From Betaproteobacteria bacterium (GTDB lineage: Bacteria > Pseudomonadota > Gammaproteobacteria > Burkholderiales > Rhodocyclaceae): a stretch of DNA of 64,000 nucleotides. Below are positions 9,387-16,799 of the stretch, piece after piece; position 1 is the first letter of the stretch; every line of letters starts with the position of its first letter. The translations under genes were made by a program, and so were the position numbers. Under the pieces are notes generated by a model, which saw nothing but the letters and a program-made list of their open reading frames with translations, was not told where the DNA came from and made no database searches. The stretch covers positions 8,501-72,500 of the forward strand of contig JADJXY010000002.1 in NCBI GenBank assembly GCA_016720065.1. The letters are read 5' to 3'.

Positions 9387-9752
9387 TCAGGAGTCTTCGG
9401 GGTGGACCAGGCGGATATTAGGCGTCGCTTTCGCGTGGGGTGCTGCGGCGGCCAGGCGCTGGGCGAGATCCTGGCTCAGCATGTCGATGCGGTGAAGATG
9501 GATCGAATCCCGCAGCACATTGGCCACCAGATCCCCGACGGAGACGTCGACGCCGCAGTCGAGGAAGGTCGTGGTGTGGAGGAGCGCGATGTGGGCCCAG
9601 GCTTCAGGGCTCAACTTGGCGATGAATTCATCCCGGAACGAGTGCCGCGCACTGGCCAGGCATTCGTCCATCAGACGCGAAGGATCGCCGACCTGGGGCA
9701 GCAGGAGGGCGAGCCTGATGCAGGCGCGTTCGCGCAATTCGTCCAGATCCAT
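9387..9752 (-). CDS. Hypothetical protein
   Basis: The frame encodes about 121 residues starting MDLDELRERACIRLALLLPQ. ATG 9752 is preceded by GGGAG and is preferred; an upstream ATG at 9794 in the same frame would add 14 residues. The protein is helical and leucine-rich, has no signal peptide, no membrane segment and no motif I recognise. It lies on the same strand as, and 66 bases downstream of, the two binding-protein genes, so it may share their transcript. It converges on the regulator, whose stop is 23 bases away. Codon use resembles its neighbours, which supports a real gene. Confidence 0.6.
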   Translation of the reverse strand: MDLDELRERACIRLALLLPQVGDPSRLMDECLASARHSFRDEFIAKLSPEAWAHIALLHTTTFLDCGVDVSVGDLVANVLRDSIHLHRIDMLSQDLAQRLAAAAPHAKATPNIRLVHPEDS

Positions 9753-9818
9753 GTGGCTGCTCCCGGGGCGGCCACAGAAGGCCGATAGCGCCATGGTAGC
9801 GGCGCGCCGGGCGGAAGA

Positions 9819-10670
9819 TCAATCGAATTGGCGGGCGTAGGAAGCGTCGTTGTAGAGGCCTTCGCCGAAGCGCTCGCGTCCGAAGTCGGCGATGATGCGC
9901 TGGCCTTCCGGCGAGGCGACGAAAGCGATGAAACGTTCCGCGGTATCCCGCCCCGCCGTGGCGCCCGGGGGGGCGACGATGGCGTGGTAGGTGTTGACCA
10001 GAACCCGGTCGCCGCGCAGGAGGATGGTCAAGTTCGGGGAGACACCCTTCTCCATGATCCAGGTGCTCGAATCGCTCATGAAGTAGGCCCCCTCCGCGTT
10101 GGCGCGCTTGAGGCTGGCGGTCATGAAGTCCTTGGTGACGATGTACCAGGCGCCCTGGGGTTCGACCCCTGCGGTCTTCCAGATCTGCATTTCCTTCTGG
10201 TGGGTGCCCGAATTGTCCCCCCGGGAAACGAAGGGGCTGCCGGCGGCGGCAATCTTGCGGTAAGCCTCCGAGGCGCCGCCGGCCTTGGCTATTCCTGCCG
10301 GATCGGCGGCCGGGCCGACCAGATAGAACTCGTTCGAGCCGATCAGCGTCTTTTTCGCGGCCCAGCCGTCGGCGATGGCTTTGTCCACCTGGGCCGGGGC
10401 ATGGACCATGACCATGTCAACCTTCTTGTCGCGCAGCAGGTTGAGGGACTGGCCGGTGCCGGCCTTGATCCACACCATGCGGGCGTCGGCCTGGCGGGCG
10501 AAAGCCTCGGCCAGGGTCTTCAGCAGGCCCAGTTCCCCGGGGCTGCCGGTGGCCAGGGAGAAACTGTCCCGACCCGACCCGTAGATCGTCCCGCCGTCGT
10601 CAGCGGCGAGGGTTGGGATTCCCGCCATCAGGGCCGACGCGGCGAGGATGGCGCGCAGGAAGGCCTTCAT
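9819..10670 (-). CDS. TupA-like extracytoplasmic binding protein, second copy
   Basis: From ATG 10670 the product is 283 residues with a signal peptide (MKAFLRAILAASALMAGIPTLA). The mature part has the type II binding-protein landmarks SFSLATGSPGELGLLKTL, FVSRGDNSGTH and WYIVTKDF, as in tungstate or molybdate binding proteins. A GTG at 10682, overlapping the upstream stop as GTGA, is an alternative start; ATG is preferred because GAGG lies at proper spacing before it. It is coupled to the first copy. The two are diverged paralogues, and no permease or ATPase gene follows. Confidence 0.82.
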   Translation of the reverse strand: MKAFLRAILAASALMAGIPTLAADDGGTIYGSGRDSFSLATGSPGELGLLKTLAEAFARQADARMVWIKAGTGQSLNLLRDKKVDMVMVHAPAQVDKAIADGWAAKKTLIGSNEFYLVGPAADPAGIAKAGGASEAYRKIAAAGSPFVSRGDNSGTHQKEMQIWKTAGVEPQGAWYIVTKDFMTASLKRANAEGAYFMSDSSTWIMEKGVSPNLTILLRGDRVLVNTYHAIVAPPGATAGRDTAERFIAFVASPEGQRIIADFGRERFGEGLYNDASYARQFD

Positions 10671-10678
10671 CGCCCGCC

Positions 10679-11503
10679 TCACTTTTTGGCGTTGGGGAAG
10701 AAGAGCTGCTGGCCGTCGATCTTGTAGTCAGCGATGGTCTTCTGGCCGTCGGCGGAAACGACCCAGTCGACGAACTGCTGACCCAGGTCGGCCTTGACGT
10801 GGGGGTGCTTGGCCGGATTGACCAGAATCACGCCGTATTGATTGAAGAGCCGCTGGTCACCTTCGACGACGATGGTCAAATCCTGGCGATTCTTGAACGA
10901 CAGCCAGGTGCCGCGGTCAGCCAGCAGGTAGGCGTTCATCGACGCCGCGGTATTGAGGGCGGGGCCCATGCCGGAGCCGGTCTCCTTGTACCAGGGGCCC
11001 TTGGCCGTCTCGAGGTTGATGGCGGCTGCCTTCCATAGGCGCAGTTCGGCGGCGTGAGTGCCGCTCTTGTCGCCGCGGGAGACGAAGGCTGCCTTGGCGG
11101 CCTCGACCTTCTTCAGGGCCTCGACGATATCCTTGCCGCCGCTGACCGTGGCAGGGTCGGCCTTGGGGCCCACCAGGATGAAGTCGTTGTACATGACTTC
11201 CTTGCGCTCGACGCCCCAGCCTTCGGCGATGAATTTCTCCTCGGCGGCCTTGTCATGCACGAAGACCACGTCGGCGTCCCCGCGGCGGGCCTGGTCGAGG
11301 GCCTGGCCGGTGCCCAGGGCCACCACGCGGACCTTGATCCCCGTCTTCTGCTCGAAGACCGGCAGCAGATGCTTGAAGAGCCCCGACTGCTCGGTGGAAG
11401 TGGTGGACGACACGACGATGAATTTTTCGTCGGCCTGGGCGGATAGGGGGGCGATTGCCAGGGCAAGCAGGGAGGAGAGCAAGGCACGGCGCAGGGAGTT
11501 CAA
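10679..11503 (-). CDS. TupA-like extracytoplasmic (tungstate-type) binding protein, first copy
   Basis: The best start is TTG 11503, placed after GGAG and giving a signal peptide (LNSLRRALLSSLLALAIAPL, then SAQA) and a 274-residue protein. The mature N-terminus has FIVVSSTTSTEQSGLF, close to the TTTS signature of TupA. Further on are GTGQALDQARRGDADVVFVHD, split here as GTGQALDQARRG and DADVVFVHD, and FVSRGDKSGTHAAE. TupA proteins deliver tungstate to the TupBC ABC transporter. Here no tupB or tupC is adjacent, so ligand and partner are uncertain. Any start further upstream, up to 11554, would bury the signal peptide. Confidence 0.83.
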   Translation of the reverse strand: MNSLRRALLSSLLALAIAPLSAQADEKFIVVSSTTSTEQSGLFKHLLPVFEQKTGIKVRVVALGTGQALDQARRGDADVVFVHDKAAEEKFIAEGWGVERKEVMYNDFILVGPKADPATVSGGKDIVEALKKVEAAKAAFVSRGDKSGTHAAELRLWKAAAINLETAKGPWYKETGSGMGPALNTAASMNAYLLADRGTWLSFKNRQDLTIVVEGDQRLFNQYGVILVNPAKHPHVKADLGQQFVDWVVSADGQKTIADYKIDGQQLFFPNAKK

Positions 11504-11584
11504 GGCGGGCTCCGGTCGGGATGAACAAGAGCCGCAGGGTAGCGCGGGGGGCAATTCGGGTTAAGGGCACTTGCCGTGGACCTG

Positions 11585-11598
11585 TGCAACGCATTGCA
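11585..11598. promoter_or_regulatory. Small palindrome upstream of the TupA-like operon
   Basis: TGCAA-CGCA-TTGCA forms a 5-4-5 palindrome 82 bases upstream of the first binding-protein start. It could be an operator, but no matching second site was seen. Confidence 0.25.
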
Positions 11599-11730
11599 TA
11601 GGATGCGCCGCCGTGCTGTCGATAAAAAATCCTTTATTACAGAGGTTTTGGTTGATTGTCCTGCGCAGTCAGCCGGATCGACGGCACCGGGGTGGCAAAA
11701 ATAGGCGACGGAAGTTGCCGTCGGCTCGGG

Positions 11731-12999
11731 TCAGCCCAGCATATCCGCCCAGATGTTCTGCGCCCACCCCAGCGCCACCTTGGCCTCGATCTCGTTGCGC
11801 GCCGCCGAGACGCCGCCGGCGCCCTTGACGGGCTGGACCAGTCGGGTGGCGGCGTCGTACTGATGCACCGAGGCGACATGGATGGCGTTCTTGGCGTCCA
11901 CGAAGCTGTAGCAGGTGTTCATCACCACCGGCGCCGGATTGGGCGCCTCGCCGGCCAGCAGATTGAGGATGGCGGCGACGGCGAGCTTGGCCTGCTGGTT
12001 GGCCATGTGGCCGGACTTGGGCATGCCCGGGGCGAGGAAGATGGCGTCGCCCAGGACGTGGATGCCCGGGGTGCCGAGCGATTCCATCGACAGCCAGTCG
12101 ATTTCCACCCAGCGCTGATTGACGAGCTTCAGGCCGCTGCGGGCCGCGATGTCACCGGCCCGGTGGGGCGGGACGATGTTGAGCACGTCGGCGCGCAGCT
12201 TGTCGAAGTCCAGGATGGCGGTGGCGTTCGCGACGTCCACATCCTTCACCTCACTGTTGGGGCGGTATTCGACGATGCCCTTGTAGAGATCGCCCCAGGC
12301 CTTGGAGAACAGGCCCTTCTTGGAAACGATTTCCTCGTTGGCGTCGAGGATGATGACCTTGGATCTGGGCTTGTGCTGCTTGAAGTAGTCGGCCACCAGG
12401 CTGGCGCGTTCGTAGGGGCCGGGGGGGCAACGATAGGGGGCCTTGGGGATGGCCAGGGCGTAGACGCCGCCGTCGGGCATCGCTTCCAGTTGTTTCCTCA
12501 GGGCCACCGTCTGGGGGCCGGCCTTCCAGGCGTGGAGGATCTTCCCCTGGGCGTCCGGCTTGTTCAGCCCGGGGATCTGGTCCCACAGGAAATCGATGCC
12601 CGGCGAGAGCACCAGGCGGTCGTAGGAGAGTTCGCTGCCGCTGTTGAGGCGCAGGGTGCGTTTGGTGGCATCGATGGCGGCCGCTTCGTCGCGCAGGACG
12701 CGCACGCCCCACTTGCTCCTCAGGGTGTCGTAGCTGTGGGTGATGTCAGCCAGGGTCTTGAGGCCGCCGATGACCAGATTGGACATGGGGCAGGAGACGA
12801 AATCCGTGTTGCGTTCCACCAGGGTGACCTGAACCGCGCCGCCGCTCCACAGGCGCAGGTACTTGGCCGCCGTGGCGCCGCCGTAGCCGCCGCCGACCAC
12901 CACCACATGGCCGCCGGCCCGGGTGCCGCCGGCGCAGCCGTAGAGGGCGGCGAGCGCGGAAGCGGCGGCACCGGCCTTGAGAAATTCGCGTCTTTGCAT
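11731..12999 (-). CDS. fccB: Flavocytochrome c sulfide dehydrogenase, flavoprotein subunit
   Basis: The 422-residue protein has a Tat signal (QRREFLKAGAAASALAALYG), then the FAD-binding Rossmann motif HVVVVGGGYGGATAA. It has two cysteines placed as in the redox-active pair of FccB/SoxF (SCPMSN near residue 70 and PYRCPPGP near 190) and the second FAD segment IHVLGDAIF. The family oxidises sulfide in the periplasm and passes electrons to the heme subunit. The start at 12999 follows AAGGAGC. Its gene follows fccA with an 11-base gap, the usual pairing. The C-terminal FCSD domain is present, so the protein looks complete. Confidence 0.9.
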   Translation of the reverse strand: MQRREFLKAGAAASALAALYGCAGGTRAGGHVVVVGGGYGGATAAKYLRLWSGGAVQVTLVERNTDFVSCPMSNLVIGGLKTLADITHSYDTLRSKWGVRVLRDEAAAIDATKRTLRLNSGSELSYDRLVLSPGIDFLWDQIPGLNKPDAQGKILHAWKAGPQTVALRKQLEAMPDGGVYALAIPKAPYRCPPGPYERASLVADYFKQHKPRSKVIILDANEEIVSKKGLFSKAWGDLYKGIVEYRPNSEVKDVDVANATAILDFDKLRADVLNIVPPHRAGDIAARSGLKLVNQRWVEIDWLSMESLGTPGIHVLGDAIFLAPGMPKSGHMANQQAKLAVAAILNLLAGEAPNPAPVVMNTCYSFVDAKNAIHVASVHQYDAATRLVQPVKGAGGVSAARNEIEAKVALGWAQNIWADMLG

Positions 13000-13010
13000 G
13001 GTCGGCTCCT

Positions 13011-13316
13011 TTACTTGCGGGCGGCGAAATAGCCGGCGATGAGTTCCAGTTGCTCGTCGCTGTAGCCCTTGGTGATCTGATGCATGATCGTGGCGGGCTT
13101 GGTGCCGTTCTTGAATTCGGCAAGCTTGCGCAGAAGCTTTTCCTTGTCCACGCCGGCCAGGGGTTCGATGCCGCTCTCCGGCACGGCACGGCCGTCGGTG
13201 TTGTGGCAGTTGGCGCAGGTGGCAGCCAGGGAGCGGGCCAGCTGGGGGTCGGCGGCGTGGCTGCCCGCCGCGAGGGTCAGGGCAGCGATCAAAAGGGCGG
13301 GGTGGCGAGCTTGCAT
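13011..13316 (-). CDS. fccA: Cytochrome c subunit of sulfide dehydrogenase (monoheme)
   Basis: The 101-residue precursor has a signal peptide ending near SHAA and one heme site, CANCH, near residue 35. A Met expected as axial ligand lies in the segment PATIMHQITKGYS. It starts after AGGAGAAGTC and is directly upstream of fccB. It should accept electrons from the FccB flavin and pass them to a soluble cytochrome, perhaps the divergently encoded c4 protein. A monoheme subunit is shorter than the diheme form of purple sulfur bacteria. Confidence 0.85.
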   Translation of the reverse strand: MQARHPALLIAALTLAAGSHAADPQLARSLAATCANCHNTDGRAVPESGIEPLAGVDKEKLLRKLAEFKNGTKPATIMHQITKGYSDEQLELIAGYFAARK

Positions 13317-13540
13317 GACTTCTCCTGGGACAGGAAGGCGGCAGCCTTGGGTACGAGGTGACGGGAGAGTATAGGGCAGCCGCGGGCGTGGGTCATCGGC
13401 CCGGGATGCAGGTCTGGGAGACCGGGCCTGGGAGAGGGTATGCGCTACCGGCCGGCAGGCGTTCGCGAGGGTCGGGGCGCGACCGCCCGGCGGCTATACT
13501 CCCCGCCATCGCCAGAACCCTTTCGTCAGGAGGATTCAGT

Positions 13541-14224
13541 ATGAGCCCATTGTCCCGCGCCCTAGACCCTGAGCGCCCTGCACGCGCTGTCGCCAGGAAC
13601 GTCCTTGGCGCGGCCGGACGGGCTTACGGGGCCTGGCGGCCCTTGCTGGGTGCCGTTTTGGTGCTGAGCTTCGGCTCGGCCGCCGCGGACACGGCGCAGC
13701 GGGCCGAGCAGATCGTCGCCGAGCGTTGCCACCTGTGCCACGGCCGCGACGGACAGTCAGCCAGCGCCGTCTATCCGCGCCTTGCCGGCCAGAATGCCGA
13801 ATACGTGGCCAAACAGCTGGCCGATTTCAAGAGCGGCAAGCGCAAGAGCGACACCATGAAGCCCCAGGCGGAGCCGCTGACGGAAGGGGAAATGCAGGCC
13901 CTGGGCGCCTTCTTCGCCGCCCGGAAACCTCCCCCGCGCAGCGCTCGGGACAGCGACCTGGTGGCTGTGGGGCGCTATCTCTTCACCCAGGGGAACAGCT
14001 TTTCCGGCGTGCCCGCCTGTGCCACCTGCCACGGCCCCAAGGCCGCCGGAACGCCCCAGTTGCCGCGCCTCGCCGGGCAGCACCCGCGCTACATCGAAGA
14101 CCAGCTCGCCCAGTTCAACAAGCGGGAACGCACCAACGACAACGCCGTGATGCACACCATCGCATCCAAGCTCACCGAACTGGAAACGCACGCCCTGGCG
14201 GAGTATCTGGCGACGCTCGATTAG
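13541..14224 (+). CDS. Diheme cytochrome c4
   Basis: The start at 13541 follows a clear AGGAGG. The 227-residue precursor has an unusually long polar N-terminus before the hydrophobic signal segment (WRPLLGAVLVLSFGSAAA). The two heme sites are CHLCH near residue 65 and CATCH near residue 163, each followed by PRLAGQ. This is the c4 layout: two similar class I domains that carry electrons in the periplasm. It is divergent from fccAB, 224 bases apart, which suggests a common role in moving electrons from sulfide to the respiratory chain. Confidence 0.9.
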   Translation: MSPLSRALDPERPARAVARNVLGAAGRAYGAWRPLLGAVLVLSFGSAAADTAQRAEQIVAERCHLCHGRDGQSASAVYPRLAGQNAEYVAKQLADFKSGKRKSDTMKPQAEPLTEGEMQALGAFFAARKPPPRSARDSDLVAVGRYLFTQGNSFSGVPACATCHGPKAAGTPQLPRLAGQHPRYIEDQLAQFNKRERTNDNAVMHTIASKLTELETHALAEYLATLD

Positions 14225-14335
14225 TGTGAGAGACGCAAGGCGTCTGCGTTACCTCACCTCGCGCGCAAGGTTCAGAAAAATGGCCAGACCGGGGGAGTCG
14301 CGGTATGGGCCTGCCTTTCCGGAGGCAGTTGGGAT

Positions 14336-14545
14336 TGCTGAACCCTTGGGTTCCGCCCTGAGGGCGTGTGACTTTCTCTTGTCTCGCCAAGAGAAAGTCA
14401 CCAAAGAGAAGGCGACCCCAGGGTCGACGCCGGGCGTTGCCCGGTCCCTTGCGCTACTCGGGCATCCGGGCGGGTCGCTAAACTCGCCCCCTGCGGGGGC
14501 TCAGACAACGCGACCCGAAGGCCCCCGGAACCCCTGCGTTGCTCA
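14336..14545 (+). repeat. Intergenic repeat, copy 1 (direct orientation)
   Basis: The block starts CTGAACCC, contains an 11-bp hairpin at 14370-14399 (arms GACTTTCTCTT and its complement), and runs through GCGCTACTCGGG, TCGCTAAACTCGCCCCC and GGGGGCTCAGACAACGCGA to GTTGCTC. The same blocks occur in the same order in the inverted copy at 14679-14892. It has no coding signal. The stretch from 14225 to 14971 contains no gene that I can support. Confidence 0.85.
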
Positions 14546-14678
14546 GCGTCTTCCATGGGGGGAAGGTCGTCCGGGAACGGACTGATGTGCGCCTTCTCTG
14601 GCAGCCTCAGTCTGGAGCGTGGGTGAAATGCGACTGACTGTTTCAGCCCGGCCGTATTTGGGCCCCTTGAGAGGAGCC

Positions 14679-14892
14679 GAGCAAAGCAGGGGGCTTGGGG
14701 GAAGTCGGCTCGCGTTGTCTGAGCCCCCAAAGGGGGCGAGTTTAGCGAGACGCCCAAGGCCCCGAGTAGCGCAGGGAAGCCCCCGCAGGGGGCCTCCGAC
14801 CCAGGGGTGGTTTTTTCTTTGGCTACTTTCTTTTTGCCACCCAAAAGAAAGTACGGCCGCGCCTCCAGCGCGGAAACCATGGGTTCAGAAAA
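14679..14892 (-). repeat. Intergenic repeat, copy 2 (inverted)
   Basis: Read on the minus strand this repeats copy 1: CTGAACCC, a hairpin with TACTTTCTTTT-like arms (14824-14853), GCGCTACTCGGG, TCGCTAAACTCGCCCCC, GGGGGCTCAGACAACGCGA and TTTGCTC. The two copies are about 130 bases apart and could fold together into one very long hairpin between the c4 gene and the 3' end of aceK. Confidence 0.85.
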
Positions 14893-14971
14893 GCGGCCAG
14901 ACCGTGGAGCCACCGAATGGCCCGGTTCCTCCGGGGACAGTCGGGGATGCCGAACGCTCCCTTTTCGGCCC

Positions 14972-16750
14972 CTACGTCCCGCCCGGCGTGCCCGCCCCGT
15001 TGCAGAAGCGCAGTTCCTGCGGATAGGGGAAGAAGTCTTCCACGTGCCCTTCGCGGATCTTGCGCTGGGACTCTTGCCAGAAGGCGGGGGAAAGCAGGTC
15101 GGCGTGGTGTTTCATGAACACCTTGCGCAGCACCGGCGAGGCGAGGAGGAAGGTGCTGAACTCTTCGGGGAAGACGTCGTTCTTCCGGACCGTGTACCAG
15201 ACCTCGCCGGACATCTCGGTTTCGAAATCCGGGGCGGGCGGAATCTTGCGGAAATTGCAATCCGTCATGTATTCGATTTCGTCGTAGTCGTAGAACACGA
15301 CCCGGCCGTAGCGGGTGATGCCGAAGTTTTTCCACAGCATGTCGCCGGGGAAGATGTTGGCCTGGGCCAATTCACGGATGGCGCTGCCGTATTCGCGGAT
15401 GGCGTGCTCCAGGCCCTCGATGTTGTTGGTGCGCTCCATCTTCTCCAGGTGGATGTTGAGGGGCTCCATGCGCCGCTCGATGAAGAGGTGCTTGATGATG
15501 ATGCTGTCGCCGGCGATCTCGAAGGTGGAGGGGGCCAGGGTGCGCAGTTCCTCCATCAGTTCTTCGGTGAAGCGCTTGACCGGGAAGGCGACATTGGAGA
15601 ACTCCAGGGTGTCGGCCATACGGCCTACCCGGTCCACCTGCTTGACCATCATGTACTTGCGCTTGACCGTCGCGTGGTCCATCTCTTTGGAGCTGCCGAA
15701 GACGTCCTTGATGATCTTGAAGACGTAGGGGTAGGAGGGCAGGGTGAAGACCAGCATGACCAGGCCGCGGATGCCGGGGGCGATGATGAAGTCGTCTTCG
15801 GAGTGGTGCAGGTGGTAGATCATGTCGCGGAAGAACATGGTCTTGCCCTGCTTGCCCAGGCCCAGCATGGTGTAGATCTCGGAGCGGGGCTTGCCCGGCA
15901 TGATGGAGCGCAGGAACTGCACGTAGCCCGAGGGGGCGTCCATCTCGACCATGAAGTAGGCGCGGGAGAGGGAGAAGAGCAGGCCGATGCGCCAGGCGTC
16001 GAGCAGGATGGTGTCGAGAACCAGCTTGCCGTTCGCGTCGTGCAGCACGGGAATGGTGAAGGGGTATTCGTGCTGCCCGTTGATGCACTTGCCGATGACG
16101 TAGGCCGCCTTGTTGCGGTAGAAGGCCGAGGAGAGTATTTGGATCTGGAAATTCACCTCCCGGGCCGGCATGCCGTTGAGAAAGCTCGCCGCCATGCGGT
16201 AGAGGGATTCCACGTCCCGGTCCAGGTTGGCGAATTCCCGATTCCACTTGAAGTCGAGGAAGATCTGCCGCGCCACGCCGCGCAGTCCCTCCGGGTGGGA
16301 GTAATAGCAGCGGTAGGTGGGCTCGCCGTCCCCCTCGATGTATTCGGTGGACACTGCCGGGCGGACGAAGATGAAATCGTTGTTGAAATAGCTGCGGTGG
16401 AGAATCTTGGTGGTGACGGAATTGAAGAAGGTCTCGGCCAGTTCCGGCTGCTTGTGGTTGAGGAGCAGACCGATGTACAGGAGCTTGACCTGCTGCCAGG
16501 TGCCTTCGTCGACCTTGCCGGTGTCGAACTCGGTGCGCAGGCGTTCGACGCATTCGTCCACCCGGTCGTCGTAGAAACGAATCCGCTCCCGTACCGCACG
16601 ATGCACCCCCAGCCAGTCTCCCTCTTCGAAGCGCACCTTGGCATCGCGGCAAGTCTGGCGGAACAGGCTGTAGTGCTTGTTGAATCCCTGGATCATGGCC
16701 AGCGCGATCTGGTGGGCGCTGGTGCCATAGAGGCCGACGGATATGTTCAT
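14972..16750 (-). CDS. aceK: Isocitrate dehydrogenase kinase/phosphatase
   Basis: The 592-residue protein matches AceK along its length: ETFFNSVTTKILHRSYFNN in the regulatory half, the nucleotide-binding GLGKQGKT near residue 320, the kinase-like VFKIIKDVFGSSKEMD and the catalytic segment IFPGDMLWKNFGITRYG followed by VVFYDYDEIEYM. AceK phosphorylates and dephosphorylates dimeric NADP isocitrate dehydrogenase, directing carbon to the glyoxylate shunt. It is 49 bases downstream of the GGDEF/EAL gene on the same strand, and its target gene icd lies 5 kb away on the other strand. The aceBA genes are not in the window. Confidence 0.97.
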   Translation of the reverse strand: MNISVGLYGTSAHQIALAMIQGFNKHYSLFRQTCRDAKVRFEEGDWLGVHRAVRERIRFYDDRVDECVERLRTEFDTGKVDEGTWQQVKLLYIGLLLNHKQPELAETFFNSVTTKILHRSYFNNDFIFVRPAVSTEYIEGDGEPTYRCYYSHPEGLRGVARQIFLDFKWNREFANLDRDVESLYRMAASFLNGMPAREVNFQIQILSSAFYRNKAAYVIGKCINGQHEYPFTIPVLHDANGKLVLDTILLDAWRIGLLFSLSRAYFMVEMDAPSGYVQFLRSIMPGKPRSEIYTMLGLGKQGKTMFFRDMIYHLHHSEDDFIIAPGIRGLVMLVFTLPSYPYVFKIIKDVFGSSKEMDHATVKRKYMMVKQVDRVGRMADTLEFSNVAFPVKRFTEELMEELRTLAPSTFEIAGDSIIIKHLFIERRMEPLNIHLEKMERTNNIEGLEHAIREYGSAIRELAQANIFPGDMLWKNFGITRYGRVVFYDYDEIEYMTDCNFRKIPPAPDFETEMSGEVWYTVRKNDVFPEEFSTFLLASPVLRKVFMKHHADLLSPAFWQESQRKIREGHVEDFFPYPQELRFCNGAGTPGGT

Positions 16751-16799
16751 GAGGTCCGCTGCTGGAGAAAAAGCGGATTCTAAACCTTTGCCCTGCCCC

